Part shown: positions 27,986 through 36,022 of the stretch, in pieces
How positions within the stretch are numbered: the first letter of the stretch is position 1
Layout of the letters: each line of letters opens with the position of its first letter
The notes under the pieces: generated by a model
What the model saw: the letters and a program-made list of their open reading frames with translations, nothing else
Told to the model about the DNA's origin: nothing
The model's database searches: none
Position numbers and translations under genes: made by a program
Origin: Bradyrhizobium diazoefficiens
Lineage (GTDB): Bacteria; Pseudomonadota; Alphaproteobacteria; Rhizobiales; Xanthobacteraceae
Reading direction: 5' to 3'
Length of the DNA: 64,000 bases
NCBI RefSeq assembly: GCF_018129965.1
Contig: NZ_JAFCKW010000004.1
Span: 1-64,000 of the forward strand

Positions 27986-28468
27986 CTACGAGTCGCGCGT
28001 CAGCCGCTTCTCGAAGCGCCACTGCTGGACGGGGAACGGCCCGTTCGACGTCTCCGCCAACATCACGAAGGTGCCGGCGTTGCGCCAGCCGCTCTTCTCG
28101 TAGAATCGCGCAGCACGATCGTTGCCGATCGCGCAGGACAGCCATGCCAGCTCCACGCCGCGCGCTGCGAGCCGTGCTTCTGCGTCGGCGATCAGCGCCG
28201 CAGCCACACCCGAGCCGTGGGCCTTGGCCGACACGAAGAGCTGATACAGTTCGTCCCCTTTGAGGGCGCAGAAGCCGAGCGGCGCGCCGGCCGGTCCGAC
28301 GACGCAGACATCGGGAAGCATGACCGCGAGCCGATCGCGAAAGCTCGGAACGGTCCGGAGCCGGACCAGCTCGGGCGACGCGAGATGCGCATGCGAGCCA
28401 TGCCAGGCGTCGTGCCACACTTGCGCGAGATGATCGATCTCGCTGCTATCGGCGGGACGCACCTTCAT
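27986..28468 (-). CDS. GNAT family N-acetyltransferase
   Basis: This 160-aa acetyltransferase shows the GNAT acetyl-CoA site at LFVSAKAHGSGVAAALIADA and the C-terminal ARFYEKSGWRNAG motif. The start at 28468 follows GGAG. Substrate unknown. It is 35 bases downstream of a second, unrelated GNAT gene on the same strand and probably in one transcript with it. Confidence 0.88.
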   Translation of the reverse strand: MKVRPADSSEIDHLAQVWHDAWHGSHAHLASPELVRLRTVPSFRDRLAVMLPDVCVVGPAGAPLGFCALKGDELYQLFVSAKAHGSGVAAALIADAEARLAARGVELAWLSCAIGNDRAARFYEKSGWRNAGTFVMLAETSNGPFPVQQWRFEKRLTRDS

Positions 28469-28503
28469 CGTCGATTCTCCGTCACAGAGCGACTTGGCCC
28501 AAT

Positions 28504-29022
28504 TCAACCGGCGCGCGCCTTGCTCCAGTCGGGTCCGACCGGTCCCGACACGCCTTCGAAGGCGCCGTCGACCAGTTCGAACACCAGGATGCGCGCGGCA
28601 TCGACGGGACCGGGCATGGTGACGCGGCCCTTGTCGACTCGTTTGAAACCCACGCGGCTGTAATAGGGCTCGTCGCCGACCAGAAGCACGAGACGGTGCC
28701 CCCGCTCCCTGGCGTCCTTCAGGGCGCGCTCCATCAGCCGTCGGCCGACCCCGCGGCTGCGGAACGGCGGCTCGACGGTGAGCGGCCCCAGCATCAGCGC
28801 CGGCGTCTCGCCGATCAGAATCGGCAATTGCCTGACCGAGCCGACCAGCAGCGTGCCGATGCGCGCCGTGAAGGACAGGTCCAGAACGTGGTCGACATGT
28901 TCGCGGATGCGGTAGGCGCTGAGCACGAAGCGGCCGGGGCCGAAGGTGCGTTCGTGAAGCCGCTCGATCGACTGGGCGTCGCCGGCAGCTTCGGGAAGGA
29001 TGGTCAGCGAGAGATCGGTCAT
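28504..29022 (-). CDS. GNAT family N-acetyltransferase (YhbS-like)
   Basis: This 172-aa protein matches the YhbS-type GNATs: LTVEPPFRSRGVGRRLMERA for the acetyl-CoA loop, LVLLVGDEPYYSRVGFKRV, and a C-terminal FEGVSGPVGP. Its start overlaps the stop of the upstream membrane protein gene by four bases. The natural acceptor is unknown. Confidence 0.88.
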   Translation of the reverse strand: MTDLSLTILPEAAGDAQSIERLHERTFGPGRFVLSAYRIREHVDHVLDLSFTARIGTLLVGSVRQLPILIGETPALMLGPLTVEPPFRSRGVGRRLMERALKDARERGHRLVLLVGDEPYYSRVGFKRVDKGRVTMPGPVDAARILVFELVDGAFEGVSGPVGPDWSKARAG

Positions 29023-30191
29023 ATCGAGGCGCGGGATAACATCTCGGGGGGCCGCGGTCCATCGGCCTCGTGGAGCATCGTCCCCAGTTCCGGACCGCGG
29101 GTGAAGACGGCCGCGAACAGCAGCGTCCAGAGCGACAGCATCAGGATGGGAATGACGTAGTACGGCGTGAAGACGGGATGCGTGGCAAAGAATGCGAGAT
29201 TCAGCGCGAGATTGGCGGCAACCAGCAGCGTGAGCTTCCTGACGCCAGCGTGGCCTGCGAAACGCCAGGACAGCGCGGTCCAGACACAGGCGATCACAAT
29301 CACTGGGAACTGGGTGTCGCCGAGATAGGCCCGCAGCACGGCAGGATCGAGGCTCCGCGCGGCCGTATCCGGGCCGCCATAGGCGGAGACCAGCGGGTTA
29401 CCCGAATTGACGAGATTGGCTGCAAACACCGGCAGCATTCCGATGAGGAATGCCACGCCAAGCGCAAGACCGGATATGAAGGTCTCGCGGGTGCGCCAGA
29501 TCAGGAACGAGAGGCCGAAGAACAGGACATAGCCGGCCGACAGAACCACGTTCGCGATCCGAAAGCTCGCGGACAGGCCAAGCAGAACGCCGACGGCCGC
29601 GAGCATCAGCTGGCGGCGCCGGCCTTCGTCGACGAACAGCCTCGCGGTGAACAGGCCTGCCAGCGCGCAGACGACCATGGTCGGCGCCATCGAATAGCTC
29701 GCCTTGCTCGGATTGATCATGAAATAGATCGAGAGCGCGCCGAGCGCCCCGGCTGCCGCCACCGACGCCGGCTCTCGCGCCCGCCACAGACCATACAGCG
29801 CAAAACCGGCGATGATCAAATTCGTCAGCGCATACAGCGGAATGACCTGGAATCCTTCCGGGAAAAGCGCGAGCGCGAAACCCGTGCCCGGCGGCGGCGT
29901 CATCACCCATTTGCTGCCGTCGGCCGTCTGGGTGTGGCATGGCGCCCGCGTCGGATCGTTCCAGTTCGGAAAATCAATACTTCGCAGCTTGCCCGCGAGA
30001 TAGCCGTCGGTCTCACGGGCGATGCTGGTGTCGAGCCCTTGCCACCCGAAGCGCTGGAACAGATGCGCCTGCCTGAGATAGCAGATGTCGTCATAGACGC
30101 CGCGACTCTCGCTCCAGTGCAAGATCAGCCTGACGTTGCTGGCCAGAATTGCCAGAAACACGATGGAAAAAAGGACTTTAAGCGCTCTCAT
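29019..30191 (-). CDS. Polytopic membrane protein, glycosyltransferase-like
   Basis: This 390-aa protein has about ten hydrophobic segments spread over its length and a soluble loop after the first one (about 28-100) with DDICYLRQAHLFQRFGWQG, whose acidic pair after TM1 resembles the catalytic loop of GT-C or PMT-type glycosyltransferases. I cannot assign a substrate. It is divergent from a GT2/DUF2304 pair 103 bases away, which may supply a lipid-linked sugar. Confidence 0.65.
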   Translation of the reverse strand: MRALKVLFSIVFLAILASNVRLILHWSESRGVYDDICYLRQAHLFQRFGWQGLDTSIARETDGYLAGKLRSIDFPNWNDPTRAPCHTQTADGSKWVMTPPPGTGFALALFPEGFQVIPLYALTNLIIAGFALYGLWRAREPASVAAAGALGALSIYFMINPSKASYSMAPTMVVCALAGLFTARLFVDEGRRRQLMLAAVGVLLGLSASFRIANVVLSAGYVLFFGLSFLIWRTRETFISGLALGVAFLIGMLPVFAANLVNSGNPLVSAYGGPDTAARSLDPAVLRAYLGDTQFPVIVIACVWTALSWRFAGHAGVRKLTLLVAANLALNLAFFATHPVFTPYYVIPILMLSLWTLLFAAVFTRGPELGTMLHEADGPRPPEMLSRASI

Positions 30192-30293
30192 GGGTCTCTC
30201 GCCGGGCCTGCCCGCCTAGCTTGGAATTGGCCGCCTGTACAGGAAAAGCACCGGCAAGTATAGCAAGGTGGGGATTTTGGAGGTGAGGCGGCC

Positions 30294-31082
30294 GTGGCCG
30301 ACATGAGCTTGGATTCGGGCTTGGGTTCAACCGTTACGTGCCGCAGCGCCGCAAGGCCGGCGGGCGCGCCGCGGGTCCTGCTCGTCATCCCCTGCTTCAA
30401 CGAGGAGGCCTCGATCGGCGGCCTGCTGAGCGAGATCGCCGCGACCGGCCGCGGCTACCACACCCTGGTCGTCGACGACGGCTCGTCGGACGCGACGTGC
30501 GCGGTGGCAAGCCGCAGCTCGCAGGTCGCCCGCCTCGCACAGAATCTCGGCATCGGCGGCGCCGTGCAGACCGGGATCAAATATGCGGCGCGCCAGGGCT
30601 TCGATTTCTGCGTCCAGATCGACGGCGATGGGCAGCACGATCCGCGCGCGATCGAGACGCTGCTCGATGCCTATCGCAGGAATCCGGCCAACATCACGAT
30701 CGGAAGCCGCTTCATCGACCACGCCGGCTTCTGCTCGACGCCGATGCGCCGCGCCGGCATCAGGCTGATCGTGCTGGCTCTCAACGGGCTTTTCTCCGGC
30801 GGCCGTATCACCGATCCGACCAGCGGCATGCGGCTGCTCGACCGCTCCGCCATCGCCTTCTTCGCGAAAGCCTATCCTGCGGATTATCCCGAGCCGATCT
30901 CGCTGGCCTGGGCGATGCGCGCAGGCCTGACCGTCAGCGAGGTCCCGGTCGAAATGCGCCCGCGCGAAACCGGTGTCAGCTCGATCGACGGATTGAAGTC
31001 GGCGAGCTACATGGTCCGGGTGCTCGGCTACATCCTGCTCGCGCGTCTCGTCAGAGCGCCACGGCGCCGGGACATCCAGTGA
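30294..31082 (+). CDS. Glycosyltransferase family 2 protein
   Basis: This 262-aa GT-A fold enzyme has IPCFNEE (32-38), VVDDGSSD (59-66) and the DXD-containing QIDGDGQHDP (108-117), like polyprenyl-phosphate mannosyl/glucosyltransferases. No membrane span follows, so it probably acts at the inner face of the membrane with a partner. The GTG start has GGAGGTG eight bases upstream. It is followed by a DUF2304 membrane protein, a common partner of such enzymes in cell-surface glycan clusters. Confidence 0.88.
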   Translation: MADMSLDSGLGSTVTCRSAARPAGAPRVLLVIPCFNEEASIGGLLSEIAATGRGYHTLVVDDGSSDATCAVASRSSQVARLAQNLGIGGAVQTGIKYAARQGFDFCVQIDGDGQHDPRAIETLLDAYRRNPANITIGSRFIDHAGFCSTPMRRAGIRLIVLALNGLFSGGRITDPTSGMRLLDRSAIAFFAKAYPADYPEPISLAWAMRAGLTVSEVPVEMRPRETGVSSIDGLKSASYMVRVLGYILLARLVRAPRRRDIQ

Positions 31083-31128
31083 TGATTTGCGCCCCCGTCA
31101 TTCCATCGAACATTCCGAGGAGGCAGCC

Positions 31129-31515
31129 GTGACGAGTGTCCTTCCGAGCCTCGAGACGGTCGTCGTCATCTCCGCCTTTGCGCTGATCTACATGCTGGTG
31201 CTGCTGCGCAAGACCTTGCAGGGAAAGTTCGATCTCTACGACTTCATGATGCTGTCCATGGTGGCGATCATACCGGCGAGCTTCGCGCTGTTTCCAAAGC
31301 TGGCCTATCTGGTCAGCCATCTGACCGGCGTCGTGTTTCCGTTCGTCGTCATGTTCGGCGCCCTGTTCCTGGTGGTGTTCGCATTCATGCACAACATGAC
31401 GGCGCGACTGCACAGGCTGGAGCGGCAGAACTGCGCGCTGATCCAGGAGCAGAGCCTGATGGCGCTGGAGCTGAAGGCGAAGGAAAACGGGCCAGGCGGG
31501 ACAAAGCCTATCTGA
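31129..31515 (+). CDS. DUF2304 family membrane protein
   Basis: This 128-aa protein has three hydrophobic segments in the first 90 residues and a C-terminal coiled-coil-like tail (HNMTARLHRLERQNCALIQE), the DUF2304 pattern. GAGGAGGC before the GTG at 31129 decides the start. It sits 46 bases behind the GT2 gene and probably anchors it or flips its lipid product. Confidence 0.8.
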   Translation: MTSVLPSLETVVVISAFALIYMLVLLRKTLQGKFDLYDFMMLSMVAIIPASFALFPKLAYLVSHLTGVVFPFVVMFGALFLVVFAFMHNMTARLHRLERQNCALIQEQSLMALELKAKENGPGGTKPI

Positions 31516-31542
31516 CGAGCAGCGAGCCCCGCCCTCCTAACA

Positions 31543-31567
31543 CCTCTCCCCGCCGGGGAGAGGTGAA
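31543..31567. repeat. Short perfect palindrome after the DUF2304 gene
   Basis: CACCTCTCCCC / GGGGAGAGGTG around three bases forms an 11-bp stem. Similar CTCTCCCC/GGGGAGAG hairpins recur at 44612-44634 and inside the larger repeats at 39165 and 55559. It may also end the upstream transcript. Confidence 0.55.
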
Positions 31568-31608
31568 CCGGGCACGCCGATCGAGCCGATGTCTTCATCC
31601 CTGGGCGT

Positions 31609-32100
31609 TCACCGCCACGTGGCTATCAGCGGCTTTCCGTCAAGCACTTCCGCGAGCCTTTGCCGCGTGCCATGGGTCGTTCCCTCGGGCAGGGCCGTGA
31701 TCGCGAAGAAGCCGCATTCGACGATCTCGTGGTTCGGCTCGGGCAGGCGCTCCTGCCTGAACTGCCTGACGACGTAGACCGCGACGTGATCGCGGCGGGA
31801 GACGTGGCTGTTGAGGAAAATACCGTGAAGCAGGGCCTCACCGGTGAGATCGATATCGCCCTCCTCCTTGAGCTCGCGTCGCATCGCCTGCTCCATGGTC
31901 TCGCCGAGATCGACCCCGCCGCCGGGCAGATACCAGCCGCTGATATAGCTGTGCCTGACCAGAAACACCCTGTTGTCGTGATCCAGCACCACGGCGCGGA
32001 CGCCGAGCGTCATGCCGCGGACCAGCAGGAAATAGGCATGGAAGATTCGCCGCAGCAGCGGCTCGAATTTCCGTCGGACGCGGTTCAGGCGCTCTCCCAT
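31609..32100 (-). CDS. NUDIX domain hydrolase
   Basis: This 163-aa NUDIX protein has a complete box, starting GGGVDLGETMEQAMRRELKE and ending EG. Ahead of it are VVLDHDNRVFLVRHSY and GWYLPGG, as in mutator-type or nucleoside-diphosphate pyrophosphatases. A hydrophobic stretch near residues 18-30 could associate it with the membrane. Substrate unknown. It is divergent from the phosphoesterase gene with 77 bases between. Confidence 0.87.
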   Translation of the reverse strand: MGERLNRVRRKFEPLLRRIFHAYFLLVRGMTLGVRAVVLDHDNRVFLVRHSYISGWYLPGGGVDLGETMEQAMRRELKEEGDIDLTGEALLHGIFLNSHVSRRDHVAVYVVRQFRQERLPEPNHEIVECGFFAITALPEGTTHGTRQRLAEVLDGKPLIATWR

Positions 32101-32177
32101 CGGTCTCTCAGGCTTTCCTTGCGTGATGCGCGCGACCTTGCCATTACAGAAAACGAATAGCGAGGCAATCGCGCGTC

Positions 32178-33059
32178 ATGGCTCCCTTCACGCTCGCCCA
32201 TCTGTCCGACCCGCATCTGCCGCCGCTGCCAAAGCCGCGGCTGATCGAGCTGGCGGGCAAGCGCGTGCTCGGCTACGTCAACTGGACGCGCAACCGTCAC
32301 AAATACCAGCGCCGCGACGTGCTCGACGCGCTCGTCGCCGACATGCATGCGCAGGCGCCCGACCACATCGCCGTCACAGGCGACCTCGTCAATCTGGCAC
32401 TGGAGGCCGAATTCGCACCCGCGCGGGCCTGGCTCGACGGTGTCGGCCCGCCCGACCGCGTCACCACGATTCCGGGCAATCATGACGCCTATGTCCGCGC
32501 CACCTCGCATCGCTTCGGCGAGACCTTTGCGCCCTATCTTGCCGGCGACGATGGCCGCAGCGGGTTTCCGGGCCTGCGCCGGCGCGGACCGCTCGCCCTG
32601 ATCAGCCTGTCCACGGCGGTGCCGACCTTGCCGCTGATGGCCACGGGCACGCTCGGCCGCGATCAGCTCGCGGCGCTCGAACAGGTGCTCGAACGGCTTG
32701 CGGCCGAGGACGTCTTCAGGGTGCTGCTGGTGCATCATCCGCTGAAGTCCCATGCGCGCCAGAAGCGGATGACGGATTCCGCCGACCTCCTTGCGCTGTT
32801 GAAACGCCATGGCGTCGAGCTGATCCTGCACGGGCACGACCACATTCACTCGACGATGTGGTTCGAGGGGCCCAACGGCAACATCCCCGCGGTCGGCGTC
32901 CCGTCGGCCTCCGCGCTCGCGCACGGGCACTATCCGGCGGCGGCGTATAATCTGTTCAGGATCGAGAAGGACAATGCCGGCTGGTGCTGCGAGCAGACGG
33001 TGCGCAGCCTCGAGCCCGGATTTCAGATCCGGCAGATCAAGCATGTCAGGTTGGTTTGA
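32178..33059 (+). CDS. Calcineurin-like metallophosphoesterase
   Basis: This 293-aa protein has all five metallophosphoesterase motifs: SDPHL with Asp11/His13, VTGDLVN, GNHD, LVHHPLK and LHGHDHIH. These bind a dinuclear metal centre. No signal peptide is present, so it acts in the cytoplasm. Substrate unknown; the size suits cAMP-phosphodiesterase-like or general phosphodiesterase branches. Confidence 0.92.
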   Translation: MAPFTLAHLSDPHLPPLPKPRLIELAGKRVLGYVNWTRNRHKYQRRDVLDALVADMHAQAPDHIAVTGDLVNLALEAEFAPARAWLDGVGPPDRVTTIPGNHDAYVRATSHRFGETFAPYLAGDDGRSGFPGLRRRGPLALISLSTAVPTLPLMATGTLGRDQLAALEQVLERLAAEDVFRVLLVHHPLKSHARQKRMTDSADLLALLKRHGVELILHGHDHIHSTMWFEGPNGNIPAVGVPSASALAHGHYPAAAYNLFRIEKDNAGWCCEQTVRSLEPGFQIRQIKHVRLV

Positions 33060-33065
33060 CTCGCT

Positions 33066-33166
33066 GTCATTCCTGGTCATGCGAAGCATGAGGCCGGAAC
33101 CCATCGAGCAACAACGCATGAGGATAAATGGATTCCGGGCTCGCGCTTCGGGCGCCCCGGAATGAC
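33066..33166. repeat. Palindromic intergenic repeat (REP-type)
   Basis: About 100 bases with outer arms GTCATTCC / GGAATGAC, inner arms (GGAACCCAT / ATGGATTCC-like) and two local hairpins. It fills most of the space between two convergent genes and may act as a bidirectional terminator. Confidence 0.75.
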
Positions 33167-33172
33167 GACGCC

Positions 33173-33727
33173 TCACCAGCTCCGCAGGGCCGCCAGCACC
33201 GCAAGCCCGAACAAGGCGGCGGCGCCAATCACGAATCCGAACACGAACGGCCAAACGCGCGAGCGGCGCGGCGGCGGCGCGGCCTTGGAGTTCGACTCAG
33301 ATGGCACCACCATCGCACGCTCGCGTTCGATCATGCGGCGGGCGACGTAGTCGGTCACGGCCTCGACCATCACCGACGTATCGTACGATTCGGCCAGCAC
33401 GATGCGGCCGAAGCGGGTGTCCTGGACGAAGCGGTACAGCCGCTTGTCCCGTCCCATCAGGATGTGTGCGACGACGTCGATCCAGAGCCGGGGCGTATTG
33501 CCCTGGCTGACGCCGCGGTCGAACAGGTCGATCGTATCAGGCACCTGGGCGAACAGGGGATCGAGCGCATCGTTGAGGATCTCGAGGCGCGCCACCTCGG
33601 CGTCGCGGAGGTCGACGACCACGCCGGTCCGGTCGGCGGCCTCGATCCGGGCGCGCAGCAGCGCGTCGCGAAGCCGCACCGGGCGCGGCTGGCTGGGATG
33701 GATCCCGCTGGTCTCCGGCTCTGACAT
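33173..33727 (-). CDS. Hypothetical protein with C-terminal membrane anchor
   Basis: This 184-aa protein is not recognised. Its first 140 residues look soluble and alpha/beta, with many charged residues (RARIEAADRTGVVVDLRDAE). After a basic proline-rich linker (APPPRRSRVWP) there is one transmembrane segment near the C terminus (VFGFVIGAAALFGLAVLAAL). This is a tail-anchored topology with the domain in the cytoplasm. Confidence 0.65.
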   Translation of the reverse strand: MSEPETSGIHPSQPRPVRLRDALLRARIEAADRTGVVVDLRDAEVARLEILNDALDPLFAQVPDTIDLFDRGVSQGNTPRLWIDVVAHILMGRDKRLYRFVQDTRFGRIVLAESYDTSVMVEAVTDYVARRMIERERAMVVPSESNSKAAPPPRRSRVWPFVFGFVIGAAALFGLAVLAALRSW

Positions 33728-33912
33728 GGTCGGCCTCGTCCTCGACTTTCCGCCGTTAACCTATCAGCAACCACGCTGTCCGCAAAGGGTCCGTCATTCC
33801 AATTACTTACAGCGTCCACACTGGAACATCCGTGCCAAAAACAGACGATCCCACCCAGGCAGAGCCTAGATGGGACCATCCGTCCTTGGACGTCTTCTTA
33901 GCTAGCGGGCCG

Positions 33913-34122
33913 TCAGGCCGAGACGCGCGACGGCTCTTCCACGATGGAGAAGCGGACGCCGGCCTTGTGGCGATTCTGTTCCGAAACAGTGCGCCAGGCG
34001 TCCTCGGCTTCCGTGCGGGTCTTGAACGGACCCTGCACCTGGGCCGAGCCTTCCACGAGCTTGTGGAAGTTCATCGAACCGAACTCGCCGCCGATCACCC
34101 AGAAATTGCTGCCTTTGGTCAT
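33913..34122 (-). CDS. DUF4170 family small protein
   Basis: This 69-aa protein fits DUF4170: FWVIGGEFGSMNFHKLVEGS, then VQGPFKTRTEAEDAW. AGGAG precedes the start. It is 30 bases downstream of isocitrate lyase on the same strand and likely shares its transcript. Function unknown. Confidence 0.82.
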   Translation of the reverse strand: MTKGSNFWVIGGEFGSMNFHKLVEGSAQVQGPFKTRTEAEDAWRTVSEQNRHKAGVRFSIVEEPSRVSA

Positions 34123-34152
34123 TGTCAGTCTCCTGTTTCGTCGCGTGATGCG

Positions 34153-35787
34153 TTAGCCGAACTGGTTCATCGTGTTGTGCGCGCCGCCCGCCTTCAGGGC
34201 AGCCTCGCCGGCGAAGTATTCCTTGTGGTCGTCGCCGATGTCGGAGCCGGCCATGTTCTGGTGCTTGGCGCAGGCGATGCCCTGGCGGATCTCGGCGCGC
34301 TGGACGTTCTTGACATAGCCCAGCATGCCCTGCTCGCCGAAATACTCGCGTGCGAGATTGTCCGTCGACAGCGCCGCCGTGTGATAGGTCGGCAACGTGA
34401 TCAGATGGTGGAAGATGCCGGCACGCTTCGCCGAGTCGGCCTGGAAGGTGCGGATGCGCTCGTCGGCTTCGATCGCCAGCGGCGTATCGTCGTATTCCGG
34501 CTTCATCAATTCGGCACGGTTGTACCTGCTGACGTCCTTGCCGGCTTCCTTCATCGCGTCGTAAACCTGCCAGCGGAAATTGATGGTCCAGTTGAACGAC
34601 GGCGAGTTGTTGTAGGCCAGCTTCGCGTTCGGAACCACCTTGCGGATCCGGTCGACCATCTTGGCGATCTGCTCGATATGCGGCTTCTCGGTCTCGATCC
34701 AGAGGAGGTCGGCACCGTTCTGCAGCGAGGTGATGCTGTCGAGCACGCAGCGATCTTCACCCGTTCCAGCGCGGAACTGGTAGAGATTGCTCGGAAGCCG
34801 CTTCGGACGCAGCATCTTGCCGTTGCGGTTGATGATGACGTCGCCGTTGCGGGCGTTCTCCGGCGTCACTTCCTCGCAATCGAGGAAGCTGTTGTACTGG
34901 TCGCCGATGTCGCCCGGCTTGTGGCTGACCGCGATCTGCTGCGTGAGGCCGGCGCCGAGCGAGTCGGTGCGGGTCACGATGACGCCGTCTTCGACGCCAA
35001 GTTCAAGGAACGCGTGGCGGCAGGCGCGAATTTTGGCCAGGAACACCTCGTGCGGCACGGTGACCTTGCCGTCCTGGTGACCGCACTGCTTTTCGTCCGA
35101 AACCTGGTTCTCGATCTGCAGCGCGCAGGCGCCCGCCTCGATCATCTTCTTGGCGAGCAGATAGGTCGCCTCGGCATTGCCGAAGCCGGCGTCGATGTCG
35201 GCGATAACGGGCACGACATGGGTCTGGAAGTTGTCGATCTTCTCGATCAACTCCTTTTCGCGGGTCTTGTCGCCTTCCTTGCGCGCCTTGTCGAGGTTGC
35301 GGAAGATGTCGTTGAGCTCCCGCGAATCGGCCTGACGCAGGAAGGTGTAGAGTTCCTCGATGAGAGCCGGCACCGAGGTCTTCTCGTGCATCGACTGGTC
35401 GGGCAGCGGTCCGAACTCGGAGCGCAGCGCCGCGATCATCCAGCCGGAGAGATAGAGGTAACGGCGATCGGTCTTGCCGCCGAAATGCTTCTTGATCGAG
35501 ATCAGCTTCTGCTGCGCGATGAAGCCGTGCCAGCACCCCAGCGACTGAGTGTACTTGGTGGGATCGGCATCATAGGCCGCCATGTCGGCCCGCATCAGCG
35601 CCGCGGTGTAGCGGGCGATGTCCAGACCGGTCTTGAAACGGTTCTGCAGGCGCATGCGTGCCACGGCCTCGGCCTTCACCCCGTTCCAGGTCGGCTTGGT
35701 TTCGAGGAGCGCCTTGGCCGCCTCGATCTCGCTCTGATAGGAGGCCGGACGCTCGAGCGCGTTGATGCCACGGGGCTGGTAGTTCAT
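34153..35787 (-). CDS. aceA: Isocitrate lyase
   Basis: This 544-aa enzyme cleaves isocitrate to glyoxylate and succinate, the first step of the glyoxylate shunt used for growth on acetate and fatty acids. The active-site loop is KQCGH at 233-237 within EKQCGHQDGKVTVPHE, the form found in the longer (about 530-aa) isocitrate lyases such as that of Pseudomonas aeruginosa, not the KKCGH of E. coli. DIDAGFGN carries metal-binding acids. GAAAGGA precedes the ATG. It is divergent from the regulator at 36023. Confidence 0.96.
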   Translation of the reverse strand: MNYQPRGINALERPASYQSEIEAAKALLETKPTWNGVKAEAVARMRLQNRFKTGLDIARYTAALMRADMAAYDADPTKYTQSLGCWHGFIAQQKLISIKKHFGGKTDRRYLYLSGWMIAALRSEFGPLPDQSMHEKTSVPALIEELYTFLRQADSRELNDIFRNLDKARKEGDKTREKELIEKIDNFQTHVVPVIADIDAGFGNAEATYLLAKKMIEAGACALQIENQVSDEKQCGHQDGKVTVPHEVFLAKIRACRHAFLELGVEDGVIVTRTDSLGAGLTQQIAVSHKPGDIGDQYNSFLDCEEVTPENARNGDVIINRNGKMLRPKRLPSNLYQFRAGTGEDRCVLDSITSLQNGADLLWIETEKPHIEQIAKMVDRIRKVVPNAKLAYNNSPSFNWTINFRWQVYDAMKEAGKDVSRYNRAELMKPEYDDTPLAIEADERIRTFQADSAKRAGIFHHLITLPTYHTAALSTDNLAREYFGEQGMLGYVKNVQRAEIRQGIACAKHQNMAGSDIGDDHKEYFAGEAALKAGGAHNTMNQFG

Positions 35788-35848
35788 CTGCTCAATCCTT
35801 TCGCTGACAACAAAGCCCCTCTGGCTCTGTCATCGACATTTTTGACAG

Positions 35849-35864
35849 TGCATTGCGAAATGCA
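35849..35864. promoter_or_regulatory. Palindrome in the aceA leader
   Basis: TGCATT and AATGCA face each other around GCGA, 62 bases upstream of the aceA start. It may be an operator for the divergently encoded regulator. Confidence 0.4.
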
Positions 35865-35921
35865 TGCTCAGAGCTAAACGCCAGAAAGGAAACTTCGTAT
35901 AGAGGGCTTGTATTTGATTGG

Positions 35922-35939
35922 TGATGTCATGTAACATCA
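35922..35939. promoter_or_regulatory. Palindrome between aceA and its divergent regulator
   Basis: TGATGT and ACATCA are arranged around CATGTA. Directly after it, ACATGTAATAGATGT repeats the ACAT/ATGT theme. The position in the middle of the divergent promoter region suits control of both genes. Confidence 0.45.
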
Positions 35940-36022
35940 GAACATGTAATAGATGTTATTTTGTAAATCTTGTCACAATATAGGTCAGTACGACTGTCCT
36001 TCACGGCGCTGGGAGACCGACA

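Noticed and set aside
34153..35787. Isocitrate lyase with KQCGH in place of KKCGH
   Set aside because: This form is normal for the longer isocitrate lyase branch; the catalytic Cys and His are kept.
33832..35877. A 681-codon plus-strand frame opposite isocitrate lyase
   Set aside because: It is a shadow of aceA, which is full length with all catalytic motifs.
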